A stretch of DNA of 64,000 nucleotides. Origin: Saccharum officinarum. Its lineage: Eukaryota > Streptophyta > Magnoliopsida > Poales > Poaceae. The stretch lies in assembly GCA_020631735.1 (NCBI GenBank), contig CM036188.1, forward strand, positions 17,526,214-17,590,213, written 5' to 3'. The position numbers and the translations under genes were made by a program. A model generated the notes under the pieces. The model saw nothing but the letters and a program-made list of their open reading frames with translations, ran no database searches and was not told the DNA's origin. Of this stretch, positions 19,694 to 31,620 are shown one piece after another; position 1 is the first letter of the stretch, and each line of letters opens with the position of its first letter.

Positions 19694-21094
19694 ATGAAGA
19701 AGGAACCCACCAAACACTTTCGATTGGATGACCAAGGAGTGTTATGGTTTAAGGATCGCCTGGTGGTACCTAAGGATAGAGAGCTTAAGAACAAGTTGAT
19801 GAATGAGACCCATCATTCCAAGCTATCTATTCACCCCGGAAGTAGTAAGATGTACCAAGATTTGCGACCCTATTATTGGTGGACTAAGATGAAAAAAGAA
19901 ATTGCAGCATACGTTGCTCGTTGCGACATGTGTTGTAGAGTTAAAGCTCTTCACATGAGACCTGCAGGACTTCTGCAACCCTTGTCTGTACCCGATTGGA
20001 AATGGGATGATATAAGTATGGATTTCATCACTGGTCTTCCCACCACACAGAAGGGACATGATTCTATTTGGGTAATAGTAGATCGTCTCACCAAGACAGC
20101 TCACTTTCTGCCAGTTAAGACAACATTCCGACCACCTCAATATGCAGAAAAGTACATTGTTGAGATTGTCCGATGACATGGTATACCAAAAACGATCGTG
20201 TCTGATCGTGGTTCACAGTTTACCTCTCATTTTTGGGAACATCTTCATAAAGGTTTGGGTACTAGTTTGATTCGTAGTATGGCTTACCATCCACAGACAG
20301 ACGGGCAGATAGAACGAGTTAATGCTGTACTTGAAGATATGCTTAGAGCTTGTGTACTATCATCTAGAGGCTCAAGGGAATCCTGGTTACCGTTGGCAGA
20401 ATTCGCTTACAACAACAGTTACCAAGAGAGTATCAAGATGGCACCTTTTGAAGCTTTATATGGCAGGAAGTGCAGGACACCGTTAAATTGGGTAAAGCCT
20501 GGAGAAAGAAGGTTTTATGGAATTGATTTTGTAGATGAGGCAGAGAAGAAGGTCCGTATTATCCAACAAAACATGCAAGCTGCACAGTCTCGTCAGAAGA
20601 GTTATGCAAATAAGAGAAGGAGACCATTGGATTTCCAAGTGGGTGACTATGTCTATTTGAAGGTTACACCAATGAAGAAGAAACGGTTTGGAATCAAGCA
20701 GAAACTGTCTGCTAGATATATCGGACCATACCAGATCATAGAGAAAAAGGGTCCCGTGGCGTACAAGTTGCGATTGCCAGAAGGGATGAGTTCGATCTTT
20801 CCCGTCTTTCACGTATCCCAGTTGAAGAAATGTTTGCGTGTTCCGGAAGAGAGAATAGAACCGCAGGATATTCGGATCAAGGCGGACTTGGAATATCGTG
20901 AACAACCAGTTCGAGTTCTGGATACAAAGGACCGAGTCACTCGGAATAGAGTGGTAACAACCTACAAGATTCAGTGGAGCCATCATGATGAGAGTGATGC
21001 TTCATGGGAAACAGGAGAATATCTTCAAACCGCGTATAAAGATTTTTACGATAAATGGTTCATAACTCAAAATCTTGGGACGAGATTCTTATAA
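19694..21094 (+). pseudogene. pol: gypsy integrase with C-terminal chromodomain
   Basis: The zinc-binding HHCC domain is seen in THHSKLSIHPGSSKMY and RCDMCCRVK (about 19808-19945). The catalytic core has MDFITGLP (first Asp, about 20021), SDRGSQFTSHFW (second Asp, about 20201) and PQTDGQIERVN (Glu, about 20310). PFEALYGRKCRTPL and the GPY/F-like module (ARYIGPYQIIEKKGPVAYKL, about 20711-20770) follow, then VFHVSQLKK and the chromodomain. A TGA at 20174-20176 sits between DD residues in EIVR-HGIPKT; otherwise the frame is open to the stop at 21092-21094. The enzyme inserts the cDNA. The GPY/F and chromodomain modules contact the target chromatin in this clade. Confidence 0.9.
20888..21058 (+). 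other. chromodomain at the integrase C-terminus
   Basis: The segment reads EYREQPVRVLDTKDRVTRNR, then TYKIQWSHHDESDASWE, then YLQTAYKDFYDKW. The order (Y/V-V-x-I-L, K-x-x-Y-x-I-K/Q-W, D-x-S-W-E, L-x-x-x-Y-x-D-F) is that of a chromodomain. In chromoviruses this module is reported to read histone methylation and to bias insertion to heterochromatin. The aromatic cage is only partly canonical: Trp of IQW is present and the first Tyr/Phe is the Tyr of EYR. It is intact in this copy. Confidence 0.85.
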
Positions 21095-21103
21095 GGGGGA
21101 GGG
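21093..21103 (+). promoter_or_regulatory. polypurine tract of the gypsy element
   Basis: AAGGGGGAGGG ends one base before the 3' LTR start TGTAAC at 21105. Its position and composition mark the plus-strand primer. Confidence 0.85.
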
Positions 21104-23416
21104 CTGTAACACCCCTGGGTGTTAAGCATACATTAGCATCCAAAGCATTAGTCATAATCATCTCATACTTGGTTATCATTGCATGCAATATAGACCCTTT
21201 TAAATTTAAAGCTGAAAAACAATTACTCAAAACCCAAATTCTGCATTTAAGTGCTAAAGAGTGGTGAAATTTTGTGTAGCTACAATTTTAGATAATCTAG
21301 AAGAAATAAACATGATTTTTGGAGCAACTCTTGAATTCAAATTCCTTCAAATTTTTGCTTTTAAAAATATTCTGGAAAAATGAATTTTTACTTAAAAATT
21401 TAGCTTTAAATCCCAAATTCAAAATCTATTCAGAATTTTGAAAAGTGCCTACATGAAAGTTGTAGAGAATTAAATTTTGAACAACTTTTATTTTAGGCAA
21501 AACTTATGAAAACCTCTTTTTCATCTTCAAATTCAAATTTGAAACAATTAGAGAAATCTAAAAATTTAATTTATAAAATAAAAACGGTTTCTCGTTTTAG
21601 TGGGCCGTGGCTTCCCTTTCGGCCCGTGAGCAGACGCCGGCCTGGCCCGCTCACCCCCGCTCCCCTCCCCGCGCACGCACGCGCCAGCGCACGCCGCGCT
21701 CAGGCCGTGGCCGCCGCGTGGCTGCCGCTCGCCGTCTCCGGCGTACGGGTGGCGAGCTGTGGGCTCCACCGGCCGCGCCACGCGCCCTAAAGCTGCACCC
21801 GCTCCTCCCTCGCTAGCACATGCTCGTTTTCGCCTCGCTCGGCTTCGCACGAGCAGCAGCAGCCGCCGCTCTCGCCTCCTCGCGCCGCCGCCGCTCCGCC
21901 CGAGACGAACACCGCCGTCCCCGCTCAACGGCCGCGCCACCTCCCGATTCGTCTCGCCACCGGCTCCGCCACCTTCTCCTCTTCTCCGAACGGGGCTCGG
22001 TATCCCTTGTTCGACGACGGTGAGGCTCAATTTCTCCTCTTCCCGCGCGCGCCACCGTCGCCGGCCACCGGGCTCGAGCTCCGCCACCGGCGCCCTCGCT
22101 CCCTCCTTCCCTTGCTTCGCGCGATCGTGCTCGCCATCCTTGCGCGGGAGTCCTGCGTGCTCGGGGATGCAACTCGAAGCCGGAGGACGGCCGTTGGCCG
22201 ACGGCGACCACCGCTTCACCCCCGCGACGTCGGGTCGCCGGCACCGTGGCCGCGCCCCGCACTTCGCCCCTCCTCTCTGCTCTCTGGGCCAAACGGCCTT
22301 GGGCCGAACCAACGAGCCGGGCCGCCTCTCTTTTTCCCGCGCGGCGCACTGGTTGAAAACGGCCGTGGGCCGGTAGTTTCAAGTGGGCTGGCCCGTTAAA
22401 CGATTTCCAAATTTTGTTTTTGAATTTCTATTTTGTTTTGGGAAAAGAAAATACTTGGAAAATGTTTGTGTACAATTTATAGCTCCAAAAAATCATGAAA
22501 CAAAGTTTGAAATGTTCCTCTTGAATAGATCTACAGTTTAAAAATATTTCATGATAAATTTGTGACACTTTTATGTGTAGTTTTATTTAATTGCTATAAA
22601 TGCTGATATCTTAGAAAATGTGTAGTAAATAAAATAATGAAGGGAAAAATGTGATTCTTGTTGCATTAATCTTTCTTAGTGATGTAATTTCTAGGGAAAA
22701 TACTGGTGAAGTATGTTCTGTGAAAGATTATTGAGGTGTAGTTCAAATGTCTTTAATTAATAATCTTCGTTATTTTTAGTAGGGAGCTAAAGTTGTATAA
22801 AACCTACATGTGATAATTTTTGTAATATGTTAGTTTACTGTTAGTAACATAGGAAAAATGTGAAATCTGTTGTTTGATACTTTTTCTAGTACAAAATAAT
22901 TTCATGCTCATTATTATGCTATACCTTATTTATTTTGTACAGATAGTTTTACATATTCAATTCTCATGAAAATTTGGTGGTAGGTTAGTTAGGGTAAGGG
23001 TAAGCTACTGTAATTTTTGTAGATTTTTATCTATACCAGAAATAGGTGTTGCTGTGTAACCGTAGTTAAATAGGGAATAAAAGATTATTCTTTATGAGAA
23101 ATTAAGAGTAATAAAATATGTTTGGTGTATCTTTGAAGCATCAACATGTCTTGCTGATGTTGTTTGATGAGTTAGGTTGGTGAGCTTTGGTAGCTTAGGT
23201 TCACTTGTATGTGTAGATGATAGGCTAACTAATAGAAGAATAAGGTGCATGTTTTAGGGTACATGTTCTTGGATGACGTTGACTACCTTGTAGAAGAAAT
23301 AGTTATATTCAAACTGCTCATTCCATGTGCTCATCTGCATCTCATGTCATCAAAGCACTCCACCATAATCCGATGCATCCTTCGCATGTTTGCTTATGCA
23401 CTTGCATCATACAGGA

Positions 23417-23629
23417 TCGCAGGAGGAGTCGCAGGTAGCAGTACCGGAGGAGCAAGTTTGGACGGATCAGCAGGAGCCCCAGGCACAGGAGGTGCCCGAG
23501 GAGGAAGAGGCAGGCGAGGAGCTGCCAGAGTGCGTCGACCACCATCCTAGTTTGTTCGAAAGAGGCAAGCCCCAGAGCATTTTAAGTCTCCTATTTTATA
23601 AAAGTTGTTCCTTACTACATGAACTATAG
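23417..23629 (+). CDS. acidic Glu/Gln-rich ORF in the 3' LTR (copy of 12822-13033)
   Basis: The frame reads GSQEESQVAVPEEQ, QEPQAQEVPEEEEAGEELPE and CVDHHPSLFERGKP. It differs from the 5' LTR copy by a few substitutions and by one balanced indel pair around VWTDQQEP/FDGSAGA, yet stays open on both sides. A splice-acceptor-like CATACAG lies directly upstream. Function is unknown. Confidence 0.35.
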   Translation, partial: SQEESQVAVPEEQVWTDQQEPQAQEVPEEEEAGEELPECVDHHPSLFERGKPQSILSLLFYKSCSLLHEL

Positions 23630-24627
23630 TTATATATATTGTTGCATTAAGTTATAGGAGTTGAGTGAAACCGTTGTTGCATTATTACCTTGGCCACCGG
23701 ATTATCTTTCACCCTGTTAGGTCAGGATCGAGTAAATTGCTTAGCCATGCTTAGACCGGTAGAAGTCGGGTGATTTCCTGTCACCTGCGAGTTATAGGTG
23801 GATACCGGGTTATGGTTAGCTGTAGTTGTTATCATAAAAAGTAACCAAGTGTTGATGGATAAACGAAGACCGGGCGGAGTCTTATAGGGTTTTGGACTAT
23901 AGTGATTCCGTCTGTGTCAATTAAGGACCGATCGTTGCTCGTCCCTCTCGTCATGTTGAACGCATGCCTCACATTTAGCTGGCCGAATAAAGTACCTTTC
24001 GACCGCGAAGCTAGTGACACTGTTCGAGCCGGGATAAACTCGGGTTGGCAGACTGGTGTTGAAGGGGGTGTAACGGGGACGCGAAGAGTGAGCCCAAGGT
24101 GCGTCCTGGCAGTCGGGCGGTCCCTGGGTAGTGCGATCCATGATTGTTATCCCGCGGTTTCTTGGAAAGTGTCATTGGTGATCTACGCGACCCTGATGGG
24201 GGAAGCAAGATTTGTGTGAGGAATAAATCTCTAGCTGGATAGGAATTCGATTCGAATCGCCGTCGCTCCCGGTTAGTGAGCACTTGACTCGAGCTATGGC
24301 ATCGTAGTAACATTAATGGAACACTGATGGTTAAGTGAATGATGTTGGAAATGCTAAACCTGATATGGTAATCTAGATTGTTAATGATGAATCAAGTGAT
24401 TGTTCTAGCAATAGATGCTTACCTAGCTTGAATAGGTTATACTAAAAGTGATGCAAAAAGTACTGGTATAGTTTTCATAACAACTCATGCTTTTCACAAA
24501 TGAGTCAAGCCAGTCCAATCTATAAAGCCTTGCATAATCCTTGGTGTTCTTTATTTCTGGTTTTTGACGGGTAAGTCTAGCTGAGTACATTCTCGTACTC
24601 AGGGCGTTGTTCATATTGTTGTTACAG

Positions 24628-24744
24628 ATGGTCAGATGTACTATGGGTACTGCTGTAACTGTCTGTATCCGGCGATGGGCGACAACTAGGACCTTGGGCA
24701 AGGGTCACTCTGTTCGTCTTATCTACTGCTTTTGTGGACCATAA
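24628..24744 (+). CDS. 38-codon ORF in the 3' LTR (copy of 14030-14146)
   Basis: ATG follows TTGTTACAG, a splice-acceptor-like end. The frame has the same length as the 5' LTR copy and one codon difference in the readable part (GTAV versus GTAP). It ends in TAA. No family is recognised. Confidence 0.3.
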   Translation: MVRCTMGTAVTVCIRRWATTRTLGKGHSVRLIYCFCGP

Positions 24745-25050
24745 CTATCTACTGGCACTATATTTGAACTAAGTGTGTGTGTAAAACTACTTGCTTCCGC
24801 TATGTTATTTTGAACTATGTTGTAATAACTTTTATTCCGAACTCCGATGTACTCCACTTTTATGGTGAACTCTATGTATCATGTGAACTGTGGCTGCTAA
24901 ATCAGTACGATCTTGGTTGTATGTTGGTTGGTTTGAAATCCCTCGTGATTTCACGGAATCTCGGGTTATACGGGTTTAAGTTTGATAAATTAACCACCTC
25001 GGTGGAAGATTTTCTTACTTAATCTCGTATAATTACGTTGATCCGTTACA

Positions 25051-25055
25051 CTCGT
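25051..25055. repeat. target-site duplication, right (CTCGT), of the gypsy element
   Basis: It pairs with CTCGC at 10539-10543. The sequence after it is the continuation of the Sirevirus LTR. Confidence 0.75.
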
Positions 25056-25508
25056 GGCTTGGAGGATCCCCATCTTGTGTGCGGTTGTGCGGCGCCCGCC
25101 GAGGGCTCGACTCTTGATAGTCGATTAGCTCGCGAACCGACAAGTGGGTGTATCGCCACAACGGGGAGTAGCTTGCCAGGAAGCAAGTGAACCTCGGGAT
25201 AAATTCTTGTGTCATTCTCTTCCCGAGGATTTCTCTTGTGTTATTGATTGATTGATACTTCTCATCTCTACACGACGGTATAATCACTCGAAGCTCTTCT
25301 CTCGTATTACTTCTTGTTTATAGCTTGTAGTTGTTGTTGTGCTTAGTGAATAGCCTTGTACTAGACTTGTGTAGGTGGCTTGCTTAATTAGTTAGAGCTA
25401 GTGCTTTTGCTTCGCCACCTTTCGTACTAACTTGTGGTTAAGTAATTCTGGTAGAAGTTTTAATTAGGCTATTCACCCCCCCTCTAGCCTATTTGGACCT
25501 TATAATCA
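25056..25508 (+). repeat. Sirevirus 3' LTR, part after the nested gypsy insertion
   Basis: This resumes the LTR interrupted at 10543. The end, with GGCTATTCACCCCCCCTCTAG then TTTGGACCTT, is the usual closing region of this LTR family (the expected CTTTCA end is not clean). I place the end between 25498 and 25508. The 5' LTR is outside the window, so no target duplication can be checked. Confidence 0.7.
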
Positions 25509-25887
25509 CTACTAACTAAAAAATCGGCGGTGAAAGCCCATGGCCATTACTACTTACTGCCAACTATCTGTTCAAAATGCAGCAGCGAAAGCCGGTTTAG
25601 AACCAGCTATGATTTTCTATTCTGCAGTAGAAATCATATATCTTGCTACAAGTTGCCAGTAACTGATATTTTTGGTTTCTGAAGATGATAATTATACTGA
25701 TTACTATTGCTAATGAGTATCACTACCAGTTCAAAACCTGCCTGATGTCGTTTATGAACTCAAAATTCTAGCATTGGCTGTGCCACTCCATGTGGCAGAA
25801 CCACCCAAATTATATGGCTCACATGCACCCGTCATTGTCCTTAAGACCTCTGACTACTGCACGTGAGAGCTAGATAATCTGGTAGTC
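25509..25887. other. unassigned sequence between two retroelements
   Basis: About 380 bases without a gene. CACTACTAACT followed by GGCGGTGAAAGCCC at about 25507-25540, and AGCGAAAGCCGG at 25583, hint at the end of a DNA transposon with subterminal repeats. No second end was found. Confidence 0.3.
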
Positions 25888-28800
25888 TGTCGGGTGTCCT
25901 CGGGAACCCTGAATCATCCGCATTTTACAACTCATACAGGATCAACAATGGAGTTACCACAACATTACAACATTGATACAAAAATTTCATACATCTGAGT
26001 TGCGGAAGATTTACAACATAAGGTTACAAAACATGTTTAAGTAAAACTTAACTTTAGATCCAAAAGGTGAATAGGACAGCGGAAGTAAATTAGAAGAAGC
26101 ACCTAAGGTAGAAGAGACATCTAGATCATGTCGAGCTCACCGATATGACCTTGATTAGCAGCACGAGTCAGAACCTGCAACAGGGGTTTAACAAGCCCTG
26201 AGGACATGAGGGTATTCAACAAGAATTACCTGACTAAAAGAAAAGACTCCAAGGGCATGCTGGCTTAAAGGCAAGGGTGAAGCAAGAAGTAACTTTTATA
26301 GAAAAGCTTACTATAAGTGGATCCTTACTTTCAATGTTTTAGCTATGTATTAGGTCATTATCAGTATCTAATTTGTACCTGATCTAGATCAATCACTTCA
26401 TTAAGCATCACATCTCTTTTCATCTCATATCCATAAGTAACCATGTTCCATTGTTTTATCTACGATGCAGAGAAGAGGGTTGAGTCTCCATAACCGAGGA
26501 GCAACGATGATTTGAACCGATTAAACCTAGATGGGGATTCCCAACCACACGACATATGCAGGTTTTGGACCTACATATATCAACCTTCACTCGGATCCTC
26601 CAAAACGTGAACGGGTTCGCGCCACCCGAGAGCACAGTACTCCACCACCCTACTGCCAACCTAGATGCTTCCGTCCATCTTAGATCTATAGGGTGGGTAC
26701 ATGCTACTCTCGCCATCTCTCCACTCCCAGTGCGCGGTTGTCCTTTTTCATAATGAAATAGCCGAGGTATCAGGCTTACCAGGGTATGTGATCGGTACTG
26801 CAAAGTCTCAACCACACACAGGTCTACAATGGTACAACCCTTAATCGACACAGACGGGACAAGCACGACCAGGATTAACCCATCGACTTAACCACCAGAG
26901 ACAACCCATGTCCCGCCCGGTCTCCAATTAATCATTGTTCCTTATTAACCTTTCAAGTTATGCCAGGATAAATCATTTCGAAATCTCCTATCATATAAGT
27001 CCATCTCATCAAGCATGGCTAAGCATAACTAAGCATTTTCATAAAACAGGTAACAAGGATGATATTGGAAATATCAAGAACGGTCATGCAACAATTGGTA
27101 ATCAAGTAAACCCTAATCACCTAATGCATGAAATCATATACTCAAGTGATATAAAGATTTATAAAACACAAGGAAGGTTTAAATGCTCTAGGGCTTGCCT
27201 TTGTTGCAGAGGAGGTTAGTTACCATAGAGGGTCACATGAGTTAGACTTGGCATCAACACCACAGATGGATGAACCTTCTCCAACACTTGATCAACACGA
27301 GCACCATTGAATGATGACACTCATTCGAAGATTGGTCAACGCGAACCTTTTCACTCACGTATGCACTACACGTAAATAAATGATGCATGCTTTAACATGA
27401 TGGATTGCATAACATGATGCATGGAAGTGCATTAGTGAAAGCATAACAAGATTAACTTACTTGAGTACAACTTTCCTTCATGGTACAATTGCAAGTAATC
27501 AACATAAAGCACTTTTTAGTTATTATCTTAACAAGTCCATTGTGTGCTTGATAAGGAGTAGAGCATAGCATACATTACAAAAGTTAGGCAAAGCAAAGAT
27601 GGGATCACATTAACTTGACTTAAGCACTAGAGGTTGAGTTAGTCAACCAAACATTACACAACTTATCTTACTAGGGTGACAACACATCATAAGTTTAACC
27701 TACAAGGCAAAGGTTCACTTAACAAACATAACTACTAACTAAAGCTATATCATGATGAGACATGTACAAGCAATATACAAGGAAATATATAACTTTTATA
27801 TTTTACCCAAGAGGTTGTATCTAAGACAATCTAAGTCTATTGACATGCATTTATTAATGAAAGACTTAATTAAGTCATTTAGAATTATTAACTAAAGGGT
27901 GTTCGTGAGCATATCAAGAAGGTAATCACTTTGCCATGAAACAGCAGAGGTGGGGGCGTTTCATGGTCACCAATCAACCCAAAATACACTCAAATCATTT
28001 CATGATTTATGCTAATCATTTAATATTTATTAACTAATAATGAAAACATATAATTAAGGATATAATTAAACATCATAAAATTAATTTCAACATTTTTGTG
28101 AAGGTTGATACTAGCATAAAACAGTTACACAAAAAGTTTCATGACCATTGGGTATTTATTTTAGCCTATAAAAATCATGAAAGGTGCATTTATTAATTAA
28201 AATAGGTTATTTTAAATCATAGCAAAGTTACTGAAAATTCTCAACTAATATTTTTCCTAGGTATAGTACATCATGAAGAGGTTACACAAAAAAGTTCATG
28301 ATTTTATATTGCACCAATAAATAGTTATGAAATTCACAAGTTTCAGCTGAAAATAGAAAAAGAAAAATAAAAACCCTGTAGCATACTATTTATCTGAGTC
28401 ACAGAGTTCGCACTTAGGCCCTCCCCTTTCTTCTTATTGCTGCACGGGGTCCTTCAAGCGAGCTGGAACAGAGGAGATCGTCGGCGACGGCGATTTCAGC
28501 GGAACCAAGGCAAGTCGGCGTCGGGAAAGAGTCAGAGAGCATCCCTAGGCTCGTGGGCACCCGCTGGTACCCACATATTGCCTCGCGATGGCCCGAGGAG
28601 GCGTGGCCGCGCGAGCATCGGCATGACGGCAGCGGCGACGCACGACACGACGGCTCCGGCACGTGGCTGATAAAACGGAGAGGCATATGAGCATCACGGC
28701 GACACGAGGAAGCTAAAGCATCAAACGGAAAAGCGAGAGGTGCGCTGGAGGAGCCTGACCACGGCGAGGAGGTTGCAGCGGCCATGGCGGGTGGCTGCGG

Positions 28801-29635
28801 CTGGCGGCGGCAACAGCGCGAGCGGCCGACTCCGAAGGTGATAGGCGGCGGAAACGGTGCAGCATGGAGCGCAAGGACTTGGAGAAGTTGGAGACGCGGG
28901 CAATTGGGTGGAGGTGAATTGGTAATGGCGAATTTTGCCGGCCGGTCGAGCTCATCGGCGGTGAGGAGAGAAAAGAAAAAAGAAGGATGGCTGGTGGCTC
29001 GGTACTTGAAGGCGAGACCGCGAGGGCGACGTCTCCGGCTTGCCAGCACCTTCGCGGGCATGTCCATGCGGCTGCCGCACGTCCAGGCGCGAGAAACGCC
29101 ACGACGGTGGCCAAACGGCTCACGACGACAGCACGGCAAACTGCTCCCCCGGCGGCGCACTGTAGCAGAGCTCCTTTTCTTCCTTTTTCTTCAAATTCCT
29201 CCCAAAATCATATAGCAACTTGAAAATCTTCCCAAATAAAAGTTGTCCAAAATTTAAATCTCTACAACTTTTCTTTTGGGCTCACCTCCAAATTCCAAGT
29301 AGTTTTGAAATTGGATTTTTAAATTTTGATTTTTAATTTAGGGTTAATAAATAATTAATTTACAAATTTGGTATTTAATTAGTGATTAAGCATTAATCAA
29401 CATCACATCCATCAAAAACCATTTCAAATTAAAATTTTCATACCAAAATTTCACGAAGAGCCTTAATTAATTTTGTTGTTTAACATTTCATGTAACATGT
29501 AAACACAACCTATGCAACATATACATACAATATTGGAAACATGAAATGCACTATTGTCATGACGATGCTTAATATTTATGCTTCATGATGCTCATGATTA
29601 GACCTTTGTAATTTCGTAACATTTAGGATGTTACA
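25888..29635 (-). repeat. long gypsy LTR on the minus strand (related to the Tekay-like LTR), probably solo or truncated
   Basis: Read on the minus strand it starts TGTAACATCC (29635 downward). It has the same layout as the Tekay-like LTR above: an AT-rich start, a GC-rich block (28400-29170), a long AT-rich stretch, then conserved words such as GCTTAGCCATGCTTG, GGAGACCGGGCGGG and CCGTCTGTGTCGATTAAG in the same order as at 13140-13320. The end near the first TG in TGTCGGGTGTCC (25888 on plus) is tentative: the flanking 5-mers TAGTC and CTCGA do not match, so a recombinant or truncated LTR is possible. No internal retroelement domains adjoin it. Confidence 0.65.
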
Positions 29636-30237
29636 CTCGAAAGCCTGCCTGCTGTATTTTGGATTAAAGAATGGGCCTGACCGATCTATATGGATCCTCT
29701 CTAATTTAACTTAACGAGCTATATATGCGAAAATGAAAAAAGGAATTGTTTAATGAGTTCTTTAATTTGAGTTGAACTAGAGGAGAACCACGAATACCCA
29801 TTGGAGCAACACCCATTCTTATTTTTTATTTTTTATTTTAGGAAACTAGAGGGGCCAAAGCCCCTACATAAAATTTATTAACGGAAACAGAAAACAGAAC
29901 AGAACAAGTAATATCGTTGCTGGCGACAAAATCATTGGTGAACACCAACACTTCTAGAGGAAAGGTAATCAGGTAACACTTGAATTAAATGAGCAGAATC
30001 CAAAATGAAACCCCTAAAGAACAGAGTCAAGTACTCACAATAGCATTAAGCATTATACTAGCTCTCGACTCGCGTTCAATGGCACATGACAAAACTTGCT
30101 AGACCATTTATAGGAAGCAATCTTGCGACGAGCCTGTGATGCGCAAAAAGCTGATGATGGCTGGCCGGGTCAGTAAGCTTGTTGGTTAGCCTTAATCTTT
30201 ATCAGCAACCAATCCTTCCTCAGATTCTTCGGTAACC
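29636..30237. other. intergenic sequence, no gene seen
   Basis: AT-rich, with a T-rich/A-rich stretch at 29820-29850 and a short AGGGGCCAAAGCCCCT inverted repeat near 29850-29865. The last ~120 bases (from about 30110) resemble the sequence at 57050-57170 and are probably the 3' untranslated part of the DUF1618 copy. Confidence 0.5.
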
Positions 30238-31620
30238 TTAAAAGAGACCTGAACTTACTGGCTGCTCATTAATGACAACTACCGGTGGTCTGTTGATGCT
30301 CATCTGTCGTCTTTGCCCCGTCGTCAATGCACCATCGCTAGCGTCACTTGGATAATAAGAATTGAAGAAATACGAAACATTGCTGGGATTTGCATATGCA
30401 ACATGCATGAAAACCCATCTCTGTGGCGTGAGACTGATTGTATCGTCTTCCTTCTCGTATCGACCTTTAGCAGCCAAAGCGTGTCGTCGCCACCATGTTT
30501 GATATGGTGCCTCACGCACAACTGGAAGTAGACGGCATGGGGTTCGTCCATGCTCACGACAGGACGCTCAAGTGGGACGCGCGGAGGCCCTTGTACACGT
30601 CGAGCGCCCAGATCTCAGTGGCGTCGATGATGCCGTCCTTCACTCACTCCATGGCGTCATCGTACATCCTGAGCATCCAGGTGTGGATGGTATAGGGGTG
30701 GGAGAACGTTGGCAGCAGGAAGCACCCGCGCTACCACAACATCAGCGGGGGAAGATGTTGACGAACTTGAGCGTGCCGCCGCCGGCGGTGGCGCCCACGT
30801 TCCGGTTCGATGTCTTGTCCAAACAGGGATCCATGGGGAGCCGTAGATACTGCAGTCTGGGGCTCTCCTCGAACACGTCACAGATCAGGACGAAGCGCCC
30901 TAAGTGCACCCAGCACAATTGCCGGTCGCCGACAGGGACGACAGTGTCCCAGTCCCACACCACTGAAGGAAGTTCCCAGACCTCACCGGTGTCGCCATAG
31001 CTGATTGGCGGACGCTTGAGGCTCCACTCGCCGGAACGGAATAGGTAGAGCTCGACCACATTCGTGTCCTCATCCACCAGCACCGTGCTGAGCTCCGCCA
31101 CCACGAGCTTGTCTTCGCCACGGCGCAGGAGGCCGGTACCATATCCACCCCGCCGTCGACAGGAGCAGCGACAAGCCGACAACGACGGCGGCCGTGGGGG
31201 CCCACAACGGCATCACCCGCGTTGTAGATGAAGTGATCAGTCGTGTTCGTGTAGCCATATGGCCCATGTTGATACTGTTGTTCTTGGACACGGATGAGGA
31301 AAGAATCGCCATGCGCCACGACAACCTCACTATTGTTAAAATCATATTCCTCCACTTCGGCTCCATCAGGAACCTTGATGCATACGCGAGAAGCTGCCAG
31401 AGGGTCATCTGCGAGGCGGACGGAGACATGGATCAAGTGGCCGGGTGCTGGTACGGGCGGCCGCCAGAGTCTTGGCGTCGTCGACCGTGGAGCAAGAGGA
31501 GTCGTCGATGCTGCAACACTGAATCAGCATCACCCGGTGTGGGTACGCGGCGGACGAGACCAATGGAGGCGGTTGTGCCATTTGGGCTTCCATCGCCGCC
31601 GCCGTCGCGCTCAACGTTAG
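30238..31620 (-). pseudogene. DUF1618-family gene, decayed (copy 1)
   Basis: Pieces of one protein can be followed on the minus strand in several frames. The N-terminus is MSATAAAMEAQMAQPPPLVS (ATG at 31614). Then SVRLADDPLAASRVCIKVPD and DHFIYNAGD (about 31430-31215) follow. Then GLLRRGEDKLVVAELSTVL, SGEWSLKRPPISYGD, TVVPVGDRQLCWVHLGRFVL and CDVFEESPRLQYLRLP (about 31140-30830) are the DUF1618 core. The C-terminal part includes DTRRKTIQSVSRH and YFFNSYYPSD (about 30480-30330) and ends at 30238. Frameshifts lie near 31425, 31190, 30740 and 30480, and an expected stretch after NAGD is missing. The function of this grass-expanded family is not established. A minus-strand TATTTATA at about 31672-31680 lies about 60 bases upstream of the ATG. 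Confidence 0.75.

Larger units (their letters stand above)
10544..25050 (+). mobile_element. complete Ty3/gypsy chromovirus (Tekay/Del-like), nested in the Sirevirus LTR
   Basis: The 14.5 kb element has two 3.9 kb LTRs (10544-14451 and 21105-25050) that start TGTAACACCC and end CGTTACA. Between them lie a degenerate primer site, an extra ORF with a histone H3-like start, gag, protease, RT, RNase H, integrase with chromodomain, and a polypurine tract. Integrase after RNase H is the gypsy order, and the C-terminal chromodomain marks a chromovirus. Very long LTRs favour the Tekay (Del) lineage. The LTRs are very similar throughout, so the insertion is fairly young. It is not autonomous as read, because gag has indels and pol has in-frame stops. 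Confidence 0.9.
21105..25050 (+). repeat. gypsy 3' LTR (3946 bp)
   Basis: It begins TGTAACACCCCTGGG directly after the polypurine tract and ends GATCCGTTACA. It matches the 5' LTR throughout and is slightly longer because the GC-rich block (21590-22395) has fewer deletions. It carries the same acidic ORF (23417-23629) and 38-codon ORF (24628-24744). Confidence 0.9.
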
